DNA of 64,000 nt from Micromonospora sp. WMMA1947 (GTDB lineage Bacteria; Actinomycetota; Actinomycetes; Mycobacteriales; Micromonosporaceae): the NCBI RefSeq assembly GCF_027497355.1, contig NZ_CP114909.1, positions 3,491,001-3,555,000 of the forward strand. Direction: 5' to 3'. The position numbers were made by a program, and so were the translations under genes. Each line of letters starts with the position of its first letter. Within the stretch, counting starts at the first letter, position 1. The notes under the pieces were generated by a model. That model was not told the DNA's origin. It saw only the letters and a program-made list of their open reading frames with translations, and did not search any database. This document shows positions 45,235-53,174 of this stretch, piece after piece.

Positions 45235-45705
45235 ATGGCGCATTCCACCGCTCCCACCGCCGGCGACCGGGCCGGCCTCGCCGGGGAGACCGTGCGCCGG
45301 ATCCTGCGCATCGCCGCCGCGATGCGGCACCACCAGGACGAGGGGATCGCCGCGCTGGGGCTCACCCCGGCGGCGGCCCGCGCGCTGCACGAGCTGGACC
45401 CGGACCGCCCCCTTCCCGCACGCGACCTCGCCGAGCAACTCGGCTGCGACAGGTCCAACGTCACCGGCCTGGCCGACCGGCTCGAGCAGGCCGGACTGGT
45501 GGAACGACGGACCGACCCGGCCGACCGGCGGCAGAAGACGCTGGTGGTCACCGGACGCGGCCGGGAGGTCCGCGACCGGGTCGGGCAGGTCATGTCGGAC
45601 TCCCGACTCCTCGACGGCCTGAGCACCGCCGAGCTGGCCGCGCTGCGTGAGCTGGTGTTCAAGGTCTCCGACGGCGGCTGCCCGGAGGGCTGCGGCGACG
45701 TCTGA
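45235..45705 (+). CDS. MarR-family regulator
   Basis: This 156-residue winged-helix protein has ARDLAEQLGCDRSNVTGLAD as the recognition helix region and the wing RRTDPADRRQKTLVVT. MarR proteins repress genes for drug or oxidant resistance and are released by phenolic or oxidising ligands. The C-terminus GGCPEGCGDV has two cysteines that could sense redox. It lies 51 bases upstream of the TPP-dehydrogenase-like gene in the same direction and may control it. Confidence 0.88.
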   Translation: MAHSTAPTAGDRAGLAGETVRRILRIAAAMRHHQDEGIAALGLTPAAARALHELDPDRPLPARDLAEQLGCDRSNVTGLADRLEQAGLVERRTDPADRRQKTLVVTGRGREVRDRVGQVMSDSRLLDGLSTAELAALRELVFKVSDGGCPEGCGDV

Positions 45706-45756
45706 GCCACGCCGGGCGGAACGTGTCCGACTGGGCGCGGCGGGCCCGAGTCGGTA

Positions 45757-48700
45757 ATGCTGTCCGACGTGACCACCCCGCACGATCTCGACGACCGGCT
45801 CCGAGCCGAACTGGCCGCGCTCGGTGCGCCCGACCAGCGGCGCGACCTGGGCGAACCGCTGCCCGACGGCGGGCCGTTGACCGGTGCGCAGGCGCTCGCC
45901 CTGTTCGACGCGCAACTCACCAGCCGGCTGCTCGACCTGGCCGGGCTCTGGCTGCATGGGTTCGGTGAGGGGTACCACACGATCGAGTCGGCGGGCCACG
46001 AGGGCAACGCCGCGGTGGCCGCCGCGCTGCGGCCGACCGACCCGGCGCTGCTGCACGCCCGCTCCGGTGCGTTCTACTGCCTGCGCGCCGCCCAGGCCGC
46101 CGGCGCCTTCCCGCCCGCCCCGTCGTCGCCCTCCGGCACCCTGTCCGACGCCGCGTCGCCCCCCGCCGCCACACCCGACACCGCCCGCACCGGCGCGTCC
46201 GGCGCGCCCTCCGACGCCCGGCCCGACGAGGCGAACCCCGCATCCACCGCGCCGCACCCCATCCCGGCCTCCGGCGTGCCGCTCACTGCCACGGCCTCCG
46301 ACACCTCACCCGTCGAGCCGATCCGCGCATTCAGCGCACCGCACACCGCCCCAGATTTCGACGCCGCACCCGCCGACCCGGCCCACGCCTCCAGCGCGCC
46401 GCTCGCCGTCCCGGCTTCCGGCGCCCCATCCGCCGACCCGGCCCACGCCTCCAGCGCACCGCTCACCGCCCCGATCACCGGCGCCGCACCCGCCGAGCAG
46501 GCCCGCGCCTCCACCGCGCCGCACACTGCCCCGGCCTCCGGCGCCTCGTCCGCCGAGCCTGCGTCACGCCCCGCCCCGGCCGTCGACGCCTCATCCGCCG
46601 AGGCTGCCCCGCGCACCGCCCTGGCCCAGCCGGACACCGCTCCCGGCGCGCTGGCCCAGCCCGACGCGGATAGCAACCCGTCAGCCACTCCCACCCCCCG
46701 GGACCCGGGGAGATCTTGGAGCGAAAGTGCCCCTATGGGGGCCGTTTCGTACCAAGATCTCGGGCGGGCGGGCGTGCGGGACGACGTCGCGCGCAGCGAT
46801 GGCGGGGGCGGCGGGGAGGCGGGCAGGCTTCCGTCGGGAGCGGCGATCGCCGTGGACGCGGACGGGGACGCGACTGTCGTCGTACCCGATCTGCCGCAGC
46901 CCGCGCCCGACGACGCGTTCGCGGCGGCGGCGCGCGACGTGCTGCGCGGCATCGTCGCGTCCGCGGAGGAACCGGCCGCCGGCGGCCGGGCGAAGGTCTT
47001 CGGCCGCGCCGACCTGGCGGTGGTGCCGACCGCGGCGACCGCCGGTGCGCACCTGCCGCGCGCGGTCGGCCTGGGGCTGGCCCTGGAGCGGCTGCGCCGG
47101 GGCGCGCGGTCCGCGGACGGCGACGCCGAGGCGGCCGCCTGGCCCGCCGACGCCGTGGTGCTCTGCTCCTTCGACGACGGCGCTGTCGACCACGCCGCGG
47201 TCACCGCCGCGCTCAACACGACCGGCTGGTACGACCACACCGGCCTGCGCCTCCCGGTGCTGTTCGTGTGCGAGGACAGCGGTCGCGCCGCCGAGGGGTG
47301 GGTGGCCGCCACGCTGCGGTCCCGGCCCGGCATCCGGTACTTCGCGGCCGACGGCACGGACGTGGTCGCCGGCTACCGCGTCGCGGCGGAGGCGGCGGCC
47401 TGGGTACGCCGGCACCGCCGGCCGGCCGTGCTGCACCTGGGCGCGGTCCGGCTGATGGGGCCGGGTGACGGCGACGCGGCCCGCGACCCCCTGCTGGCCA
47501 CCGCGCGGCTGCTGGTGACCTCCGGGTACGCCAGTGGCGAGGAACTGCTGGCCCGGTACGACGAGCGGGGCTGGCAGCTGCGCCGCGTCGCCGAGGAGGT
47601 GCTGGACGAGCCGAAGCTCGGGTCCCCGGTCGAGATCGTGCGGGAACTGGCGCCGCGCCGCCCGGTCCGGGTGTCCCGCGCGGTGGCCGAGGCGGCGGCG
47701 CGGGCGGCCGGGCCGGGCGCCGGGGCGCGGGCGGAGGCGTTCGGCGGCAAGCCGCCGGAGCTGACCGGCCCGCTGACGCTGGCACAGAGCATCACCGCCG
47801 CGCTCGCCGACGGCATGCTCGACCACCCCGGGACGGTGGTATTCGGGCACGAGGTGGCCGCCCGGGGCGGGGCGCACGGGGTGACCGACGGGCTGCGGGA
47901 CCGGTTCGGGGCGGCGCGCGTGTTCGACACGCTGCCGGACGAGACCTCGATCCTCGGACTCGGGCTGGGCGCCGGACTGGCCGGGCTGCTGCCGGTGCCC
48001 GAGATCCGCCACCTTACGTCGCTGCACGGCGCCGAGGACCAGCTCCGCGGCGAGGCGGCAACCATGCGCTTCCTCTCCCAGGGCGCGTTCCGCAATCCGA
48101 TGGTGGTGCGGGTGGCCGGCCTGGCGATCCCGGACGGGCTCGGCGGGTACGACCGCAACGACAACTCGCTCGGGGCGCTGCGGGACGTACCGGGGCTCGT
48201 GGTGGCCGTGCCGGCCCGGCCGGACGACGCCGCGCCGATGCTGCGTACCTGTCTCGCGGCGGCCCGGGTGGACGGCAGTGTCTGCGTCCTCGTGGAGCCG
48301 GTTGCGCTCTACCACGTCCGCGACCTGTACACCGAGGGTGACGAGGAGTGGACCGCCGAGTACGCCGAGCCGGGTGCCTGGGCGGACCGTCACGTGCCGA
48401 TCGGGCGGGCCCGGGTGTACGGGATCGGCTCCGCCGAGGACCTCACCATCATCACGTTCGGTAACGGCGTGCGTATGTCGCTGCGCGCGGCGGCCACGCT
48501 GGCCGAGGAGGGCGTGGGCAGCCGGGTGGTGGACCTGCGCTGGCTGGCCCCGCTGCCGGTGGCCGACATCATCAGGGAGGCGTCGGCGACCGGCCGGGTG
48601 CTGGTGGTGGACGAGACGCGGCGGTCCGGCGGGGTGGGCGAGGGCGTGCTGTCCGCGCTCGTCGACACCGGGTACGTGGGGGCCGCACGCCGCGTTGCCG

Positions 48701-48798
48701 GACTTGACTCGTTTGTACCATTAGGTCCGGCTGCCCGTCAGGTTCTGGTCTCCGCGGAAGCCATCACCCAGGGTGCCCGTACGCTGCTGGCACGGTAA
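45757..48798 (+). CDS. fused E1 alpha/beta-type TPP dehydrogenase-like protein with a repeat insert
   Basis: The protein has 1013 residues. Residues 1-118 and 362-700 resemble the alpha subunit, and about 740-1013 the beta subunit, of 2-oxo acid dehydrogenase E1 (FGHEVAARGGAHGVTDGL, then LPDETSILGLGLGAGLAG). Residues 119-361 are an Ala/Pro/Ser insert made of 20-residue repeats. The Mg-TPP site is abnormal: the GDA of the GDx..N motif reads DDG (CSFDDGAVDH) and EDNG reads EDSG, so cofactor binding may be lost. The ATG at 45757 is taken; a GTG at 45769 follows a TAATGC -10-like box and is possible. Confidence 0.75.
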   Translation: MLSDVTTPHDLDDRLRAELAALGAPDQRRDLGEPLPDGGPLTGAQALALFDAQLTSRLLDLAGLWLHGFGEGYHTIESAGHEGNAAVAAALRPTDPALLHARSGAFYCLRAAQAAGAFPPAPSSPSGTLSDAASPPAATPDTARTGASGAPSDARPDEANPASTAPHPIPASGVPLTATASDTSPVEPIRAFSAPHTAPDFDAAPADPAHASSAPLAVPASGAPSADPAHASSAPLTAPITGAAPAEQARASTAPHTAPASGASSAEPASRPAPAVDASSAEAAPRTALAQPDTAPGALAQPDADSNPSATPTPRDPGRSWSESAPMGAVSYQDLGRAGVRDDVARSDGGGGGEAGRLPSGAAIAVDADGDATVVVPDLPQPAPDDAFAAAARDVLRGIVASAEEPAAGGRAKVFGRADLAVVPTAATAGAHLPRAVGLGLALERLRRGARSADGDAEAAAWPADAVVLCSFDDGAVDHAAVTAALNTTGWYDHTGLRLPVLFVCEDSGRAAEGWVAATLRSRPGIRYFAADGTDVVAGYRVAAEAAAWVRRHRRPAVLHLGAVRLMGPGDGDAARDPLLATARLLVTSGYASGEELLARYDERGWQLRRVAEEVLDEPKLGSPVEIVRELAPRRPVRVSRAVAEAAARAAGPGAGARAEAFGGKPPELTGPLTLAQSITAALADGMLDHPGTVVFGHEVAARGGAHGVTDGLRDRFGAARVFDTLPDETSILGLGLGAGLAGLLPVPEIRHLTSLHGAEDQLRGEAATMRFLSQGAFRNPMVVRVAGLAIPDGLGGYDRNDNSLGALRDVPGLVVAVPARPDDAAPMLRTCLAAARVDGSVCVLVEPVALYHVRDLYTEGDEEWTAEYAEPGAWADRHVPIGRARVYGIGSAEDLTIITFGNGVRMSLRAAATLAEEGVGSRVVDLRWLAPLPVADIIREASATGRVLVVDETRRSGGVGEGVLSALVDTGYVGAARRVAGLDSFVPLGPAARQVLVSAEAITQGARTLLAR
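46312..46551. repeat. 60-base minisatellite in the TPP-like gene
   Basis: Four adjacent 60-base units encode the 20-residue repeats (for example ADPAHASSAPLAVPASGAPS, residues 206-225, and close variants at 186-205, 226-245 and 246-265). A fifth, weaker unit precedes them. The array lies in frame in the insert between the two halves of the alpha part. Confidence 0.85.
46710..46761. repeat. palindromic element, AGATCTTGG type, inside a coding region
   Basis: The arms GAGATCTTGG...GCCCC (46710-46733) and 46737-46761 match at about 20 of 24 positions around a TAT centre. It is translated in frame as RSWSESAPMGAVSYQDLG (residues 319-336). It is of the same general build as the elements at 7794 and 63832 but with different arms. 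Confidence 0.8.
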
Positions 48799-48908
48799 AT
48801 TCCGTTCCACCCGGTGCGCCACTTGCGCGGCGAGCCGCAACTGTGTGGACTGGGCCCGACGGTGTCACCCGACGCCACGAGCAGGGATAGATGAGGAGGC
48901 ACGCGACA

Positions 48909-49343
48909 GTGAGCGCGACCGCTGGCCAGGCCGACGGGGTACGCAGCCTGGCGGACCGGTTCGGTATCGAGCCGGGCATGGTCGTCATGGAGATGGGCTA
49001 CGACGACGACGTCGACACCGATCTCCGGGACGCCCTGACCGACCGCTGTGGGGAACTCGTCGACGAGGACACCGACGAGGTTGTCGACGCGGTTCTGGTC
49101 TGGCACCGCGACGGCGACGGTGACCTGTTCGAGCTCCTCGTCGACGCCCTCGGGCCGCTCGCGGACAACGGCGTGGTGTGGCTCCTGACCCCCAAGGCCG
49201 GCCGGGACGGCCACGTCGAGCCGAGCGAGGTCGCGGAGAGCGCACAGACCGCAGGGCTGCAGCAGACCTCGACCGTCAACGCCGGCCGCGACTGGAGCGG
49301 CGCCCGCCTCGTCATGCGGCGCGGGTCGAAGAGCAAGAAGTAG
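48909..49343 (+). CDS. DUF3052 family protein
   Basis: This 144-residue acidic protein has FGIEPGMVVMEMGYDDDVDT and EDTDEVVDAVLVWHRDGDGD, then WLLTPKAGRDGHVEPSEV. These match DUF3052, whose mycobacterial member (Rv2239c) is next to ahpE, as here. The function is unknown. The GTG at 48909 follows GAGGAGG. It is upstream of the ahpE gene with a palindromic terminator between them. Confidence 0.9.
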   Translation: MSATAGQADGVRSLADRFGIEPGMVVMEMGYDDDVDTDLRDALTDRCGELVDEDTDEVVDAVLVWHRDGDGDLFELLVDALGPLADNGVVWLLTPKAGRDGHVEPSEVAESAQTAGLQQTSTVNAGRDWSGARLVMRRGSKSKK

Positions 49344-49353
49344 GGCGGCGCCG

Positions 49354-49383
49354 CACACCCGGCGACCGCGGTCGCCGGGTGTG
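49354..49383. terminator. perfect palindrome between DUF3052 and ahpE
   Basis: The 30 bases CACACCCGGCGACCG plus its exact complement form a gapless palindrome, 11 bases past the DUF3052 stop. It can end transcription or fold as a cruciform. Confidence 0.75.
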
Positions 49384-49425
49384 GCAGGCTGATCATCTCC
49401 AGACCCGATCCCCGAGGGAGCACGC

Positions 49426-49893
49426 ATGCCCATCGAGGTTGGCGCCGAGGCGCCCGACTTCCTGCTCAAGGACCAGAACAACCAGGAGGTCCGGCTCTCC
49501 GACTTCCGCGGTCGCAAGACCGTGCTGCTGGTCTTCTACCCGCTCGCCTTCACCGGCATCTGCCAGGGCGAGCTGTGCGAGGTGCGGGACAACCTCAACG
49601 AGTACGTCAACGACGACGTCCAGGTGCTGACCGTCAGCGTCGACTCCGTGTACGCCCACAAGATCTGGGCCGACCGGGAGGGCTACCAGTTCCCGCTGCT
49701 GGCCGACTTCTGGCCGCACGGCGCGGTGGCGCAGGCGTACGGCGTCTTCAACGACGTCGCGGGCATCGCCAACCGGGGCACCTTCGTCATCGACAAGGCC
49801 GGCGTGGTCCGGTTCGCCGAGATGAACATGCCCGGTGAGGCGCGCGACCAGCAGGGCTGGCGCAAGGCGCTGGCCGAGGCCGTCGCCGCCTGA
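49426..49893 (+). CDS. ahpE: peroxiredoxin of the AhpE type
   Basis: This 155-residue peroxidase has the peroxidatic Cys in FYPLAFTGICQGELCEVRD, as in mycobacterial AhpE, and FVIDKAGVVRFAEMN near the C-terminus. It reduces fatty-acid hydroperoxides and peroxynitrite, with mycothiol/mycoredoxin or a second Cys as resolving partner (an extra Cys lies in the active-site helix). The genomic neighbour DUF3052 supports the call. Confidence 0.93.
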   Translation: MPIEVGAEAPDFLLKDQNNQEVRLSDFRGRKTVLLVFYPLAFTGICQGELCEVRDNLNEYVNDDVQVLTVSVDSVYAHKIWADREGYQFPLLADFWPHGAVAQAYGVFNDVAGIANRGTFVIDKAGVVRFAEMNMPGEARDQQGWRKALAEAVAA

Positions 49894-49976
49894 GTCCCAC
49901 ACCCCAGGCACGTCGTTGCGCGGGGCCGGAGGCGGACAGGTAAGCTGGCCGCTCCGGCCCGCCGTACGGGCGTTCC

Positions 49977-50051
49977 GGGCGCGTAGCTCAGTGGGAGAGC
50001 ACTCGCCTTACAAGCGAGGGGTCGCAGGTTCGAAACCTGCCGCGCCCACCA
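49977..50051 (+). tRNA. tRNA-Val (anticodon TAC)
   Basis: The acceptor stem GGGCGCG (49977-49983) pairs with CGCGCCC (50041-50047). The anticodon arm CTCGC-CTTACAA-GCGAG gives anticodon TAC, which reads GUA valine codons. The T-loop GGTTCGAAACC is standard, and the 3' CCA is encoded (50049-50051). The body is 72 bases. Confidence 0.96.
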
Positions 50052-50078
50052 CCTTTCAGAAATCCGTAGCATGCGCCT

Positions 50079-50348
50079 GTGTCGGATGATCCCGTCTTCA
50101 CGGCAGTGCTCGACAGCCTGCTCGACTGCCTGGCGTTCTTCGAGCTGTGCGATGACGAAACGCTTCACCCCGACACCGCCGTACGGCAGTTGGAGGACGC
50201 GGCGTCCCGCCTCAGCGGCCTGGCGCCCGCCGATCGGGCTCGCCTGGCCGCGGCCATCACCGCCAGAGCGCAGAGCTTCGAGCCGCCGTACCGTCGGTTC
50301 GTCGAGGAGGCGCCGGGAGCGTTCGGGCTTCTGGACGAAGACGACTGA
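50079..50348 (+). CDS. small acidic hypothetical protein
   Basis: This 89-residue, mostly helical, acidic protein starts with VSDDPVFTAVLDSLLDCLAF (two Cys in the full protein) and includes AVRQLEDAASRLSGLAPADR and FVEEAPGAFGLLDED at the C-terminus. The GTG at 50079 lies 27 bases after the tRNA. No domain is recognised. It converges on the opposite-strand cluster. Confidence 0.6.
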   Translation: MSDDPVFTAVLDSLLDCLAFFELCDDETLHPDTAVRQLEDAASRLSGLAPADRARLAAAITARAQSFEPPYRRFVEEAPGAFGLLDEDD

Positions 50349-50357
50349 GCCGAGCCG

Positions 50358-50669
50358 TCACGCCTGGGCGTTGCCCGGCCGGCGTTCGGCGTGCTGGTCG
50401 GCGTCGGCGTACGCGGTGGCTTCGAGCTGCCGGCGTTCTTCCGGGTCGAGTTGGCTGTAGTAGGTCCAGAAGGTGCCGAACGCGTCGCTGATCGCAGGTC
50501 CGTACGTGCTGGTGGTGGCCGCGTTCCTGAGCGTCATGTGGCCGTCGAGGACGGCGCGGGCCATCTCGCGGAGTTCGGGTTGTGGGCTGTCGGCGAGCCG
50601 GTCGAGGCTGTCGCGCAGCGCCTTCACGCGTCGGGGGTCGCCGCCGGCGATGTCGGCGATCTCGCTCAT
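50358..50669 (-). CDS. hypothetical protein coupled to the WxG-like gene
   Basis: This 103-residue helical protein has ALRDSLDRLADSPQPELREM and FWTYYSQLDPEERRQLE, then a Lys-free basic tail. SPQPELREMA matches a motif shared with two further small proteins of this cluster. The start ATG overlaps the preceding stop as ATGA, so it is cotranslated with the 367-residue protein. I do not recognise the family. Confidence 0.65.
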   Translation of the reverse strand: MSEIADIAGGDPRRVKALRDSLDRLADSPQPELREMARAVLDGHMTLRNAATTSTYGPAISDAFGTFWTYYSQLDPEERRQLEATAYADADQHAERRPGNAQA

Positions 50670-51769
50670 CGGGTGGCTCCGGAGGTGACGAGCGGGTGGT
50701 CGTACCCGTTGCTGCCGGGTAGCGCGGGGAGCTTGACGGATTCCAGGTCGCCGAGCCGATGGGTCAACGCGGACCGGAACGCGAGGACGGCGGCGTTGGC
50801 GTGCTGGTAGAGCTGTGTGGCCTGGCCCCACAGCCGGAGCATGTTGGCGACCTCGACGGCGGCCACGCCGTAGCCGATGACGGCGCCGACACCGGTCGCC
50901 GCGGTGACGGTGCCGGCGGCGGCGGAGATGCCGGCGATGATGGCCGCGTCGACGAGGCCCTTGATGATGCCGCCGATCGATTCGCCGATGGACCAGACCG
51001 AGTCGGCCATGATCTTGTATTCGTTGCCGATGTCGTTGAGCGGCCCGCGCAGGGCGGCGGTGGCGCCGGAGAGCTGCGTGAAGTAGCTGTGGGCGGCGTC
51101 TCCCGCCTGCCCGTTCCACATCTGGTGCAGCGTCGCGGCGCCGGTCTGGACGTTGAGGGCCAGGTCGTGCAGCGCGTTGCCGGCGTTGCTCAGCACGGGC
51201 TGCATGACGGCAAGGGCCTCCCAGTTGCCGAACAGGCGTTCCTGCATCCAGGAGATCGGGTCGAAGCCGAAGACCGCGTCGAAGCCCTTCATGGCCCACG
51301 ACGTGGGGCTCACGTAGTCCATCCAGCCGAGAGCGTTCGGTGGTGAGTCCGGCTCCGGCGGCGGGGTGAGGCTGCCGGACACGTCGCGCAGGTCGACGAA
51401 GGGCGGCGGGGGACAGACGAGGGTCTTGAGTTCTTCCTCCAGCGCTGTCGGAGGCTGGCAGGGGACGGCACCCGGGAGCGTGCGGTCCATGTCGGCTGCT
51501 GACCGCAGATCCGTCTTGCGGTAGTAGGCGGCGGCAGCGGTCAACTCCGGCCCGGACGCGTCGAGCAGCGTGGTCAGCCGCTTCATCGTGTCCGCGATGA
51601 CTGTGGAGGCGTGTCGATGACCGTCGGCGGCGATGGCGATGAGCTCGCCGCCGCTGGCCTCCTTGGTGTGGTTGCCGATGTAGCCCGCGATCGCGCTCGC
51701 GTCGCCGCTGGCGCGGTCCACCTGCCGGGCGTAGTTGACCAGCGCCGCGGGTTCGACGTCGAAGCTCAC
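50666..51769 (-). CDS. WxG/ESX-like helical protein of unknown function
   Basis: The 367-residue protein opens with an ESX-like helical pair (SFDVEPAALVNYARQVDRAS), a Pro-rich stretch (PPPPFVDLRDVSGSLTPPPE), and QMWNGQAGDAAHSYF, whose W-x-G turn is typical of WXG100 proteins. A glycine-rich hydrophobic region (GESIGGIIKGLVDAAIIAGI) follows. No secretion motif or toxin domain is seen. It heads a run with a 125-residue membrane protein (overlap GTGA-type) and the 103-residue partner. Type VII secretion or a polymorphic-antigen role is inferred. Confidence 0.6.
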   Translation of the reverse strand: MSFDVEPAALVNYARQVDRASGDASAIAGYIGNHTKEASGGELIAIAADGHRHASTVIADTMKRLTTLLDASGPELTAAAAYYRKTDLRSAADMDRTLPGAVPCQPPTALEEELKTLVCPPPPFVDLRDVSGSLTPPPEPDSPPNALGWMDYVSPTSWAMKGFDAVFGFDPISWMQERLFGNWEALAVMQPVLSNAGNALHDLALNVQTGAATLHQMWNGQAGDAAHSYFTQLSGATAALRGPLNDIGNEYKIMADSVWSIGESIGGIIKGLVDAAIIAGISAAAGTVTAATGVGAVIGYGVAAVEVANMLRLWGQATQLYQHANAAVLAFRSALTHRLGDLESVKLPALPGSNGYDHPLVTSGATR

Positions 51770-52143
51770 GGTTCGAGCACCGTGGCGAAGAGGACCAGCC
51801 CGGCCAGGCCGACCACCACGAGCGCACTCGACACGATCAGCAGCCTGACCGCCAGCCGGTGCTGGTGACGAACCGGGTAGTAGGCGGCCCCGACCAGCCC
51901 GGCGAGCACGAGGACGAGCATCGGGATCAGCCGCCGTCCGTCCGCCGCGCCGACGACCGTGGCGAACACCCCGACGAAGCCGAAGAAGATCGCCACGTTG
52001 GCGATCGCGTTCCGCAGATTGGCGTACGCGGTGACCTGCAGGTCGGCGACCGCGCCGCGGACGTCCCGCTCGGCCTGCGCCCGCTCCTCCGGAGACATCG
52101 GTTTACGCGGCTTGCGCCGGCTCTTGTTACCCCCCGCAACCAT
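51766..52143 (-). CDS. small membrane protein
   Basis: The protein has 125 residues, with a basic N-terminus (NKSRRKPRKPMSPEERAQAE), a helical cytoplasmic part and three or four hydrophobic helices (AIANVAIFFGFVGVFATVVG; RLIPMLVLVLAGLVGAAYY; LLIVSSALVVVGLAGLVLF). It overlaps the WxG-like gene by four bases, so it may anchor or export that protein. The family is not recognised. Confidence 0.65.
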   Translation of the reverse strand: MVAGGNKSRRKPRKPMSPEERAQAERDVRGAVADLQVTAYANLRNAIANVAIFFGFVGVFATVVGAADGRRLIPMLVLVLAGLVGAAYYPVRHQHRLAVRLLIVSSALVVVGLAGLVLFATVLEP

Positions 52144-52246
52144 GCGGGCGACGATAGCAATCATCGCCCTGCTCAGGCTGTCCCTCCCGTCCCACCCACC
52201 GTGCCCGGACGGTCGAGAGCGGACGGTCAGCGATCTGCCGGAGAGG

Positions 52247-52453
52247 TCAGGAACTCCAGCCGCCCACGCCGCCGCTTCCGGTGTTGCTGCCGTCCGTGCG
52301 ATTCCGGTGGTCGTCGAGCCTGCGGCGGGCCTCGGCGGATGCCCGGAGGTCACGTACCTGGCGGCCGTCCACTCGTGTCTGCCGACGACGACGTAACAGG
52401 CCGGCGGCAAGCACGGCTGCCGCGACGACGAGTACGAGAATGATCCAGCGCAT
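52247..52453 (-). CDS. small single-helix membrane protein
   Basis: The 68-residue protein has one membrane helix at the N-terminus (MRWIILVLVVAAAVLAAGLL), a basic stretch RRRRQTRVDGRQVRD and a Gly-rich end. The ATG at 52453 has GGGAGG upstream. The role is unknown; the neighbouring genes suggest an envelope function. Confidence 0.6.
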   Translation of the reverse strand: MRWIILVLVVAAAVLAAGLLRRRRQTRVDGRQVRDLRASAEARRRLDDHRNRTDGSNTGSGGVGGWSS

Positions 52454-52552
52454 GTCGACCTCCCGGGTCATGCCTGCCCCCAGTGTGCGCCGCCGGTCAA
52501 GGGTTCCAGGGTCGGCATCCGGCCACGACAGCGGTGCTGCGGGCGGAGCCGC

Positions 52553-52780
52553 TCAGGCGGGATGCTCGCGCAGGAACGACCGTGCCGCCGCCTTCGCGGC
52601 CGCTGTCGCCTCCTCCGTCTGGTCGAAGGACGGGCCCCAACCGGTGTAGACCTCGAGGAAGCGGTCGGCGACTGCTCGCAGCTCCGGAGCCTGGGATTCG
52701 GCCGCCTGGCAGTAGATCTCGTACGCCAGGTCCTCGGCGTCGCCCTCTCCCGCGACGATGGCCGCCGCTGCCTGGCGCAT
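52553..52780 (-). CDS. small helical hypothetical protein
   Basis: This 75-residue protein with an acidic helical core has AEDLAYEIYCQAAESQAPEL and FLEVYTGWGPSFDQTEEAT, ending SFLREHPA. The stretch APELRAVADRFLE resembles PELREMARAVLD in the gene at 50358 and SPSLRELAGL in the gene at 52817, so the three may share a motif. The start at 52780 lacks a clear ribosome site; the frame continues upstream. Confidence 0.55.
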   Translation of the reverse strand: MRQAAAAIVAGEGDAEDLAYEIYCQAAESQAPELRAVADRFLEVYTGWGPSFDQTEEATAAAKAAARSFLREHPA

Positions 52781-52816
52781 CAGGTGCAGCCGAGCGCCGC
52801 CCTCGTCCGGGACCGG

Positions 52817-53011
52817 CTAGCCGAGCTCGTCCATCGCCTGCCGGAACAGGTCGACGGCCTCCCGGGACTGGCCCCTGGACAGGCCGGCGAGTTCACGCAG
52901 GCTGGGCGAGTCGATGCCACGGGCCAGCGCGTGAGCGGCCGCCATCGGCAGGTCGTCGCCGAACGGTTCGTCCATGGCCAGCCGGACGGCGACGTCGCGC
53001 AGTTGCTGCAT
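52817..53011 (-). CDS. small helical hypothetical protein
   Basis: This 64-residue protein has VAVRLAMDEPFGDDLPMAAA and DSPSLRELAGLSRGQSREAV, ending DLFRQAMDELG. Short proteins of this pattern are common in actinomycetes. They are helical and lack signals. It lies 36 bases upstream of the 75-residue gene on the same strand and may form an operon with it. The role is unknown. Confidence 0.55.
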   Translation of the reverse strand: MQQLRDVAVRLAMDEPFGDDLPMAAAHALARGIDSPSLRELAGLSRGQSREAVDLFRQAMDELG

Positions 53012-53083
53012 CCCGCAGACATTAGGCGGTGCCGGGAAGCGGCACCGGCCGTCGCACCGCCGTGCGGCGACCGAGGAGGAACT

Positions 53084-53125
53084 CGATATGACTGAGAGGC
53101 ATATTTATGCCTCTCAGTCATATCG
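53084..53125. repeat. perfect 20-bp inverted repeat with two-base loop, AT-rich
   Basis: CGATATGACTGAGAGGCATA (53084-53103) is exactly complementary to 53106-53125, with TT between. It is far more AT-rich than its surroundings and lies between the 64-residue gene and the end of the ABC-F gene. It may be a terminator or a mobile repeat of unknown origin. Confidence 0.85.
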
Positions 53126-53174
53126 GTTCGAGGCCTCAGTCCTCCGGCAGGCGTGACTCCGTGTGACCGGACGG

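Noticed and set aside
46710..46761. Intergenic terminator at the AGATCTTGG palindrome
   Set aside because: The frame of the large TPP-like gene runs through it without a stop, so it is translated rather than a gene end.
49977..50051. tRNA-Val as an integration site of a mobile element
   Set aside because: No integrase gene and no repeated copy of the tRNA 3' end were seen in the following 3 kb.
53084..53156. A short plus-strand protein starting in the 20-bp palindrome
   Set aside because: The start codon and first residues come from the palindrome itself, and the frame has no ribosome site or domain.
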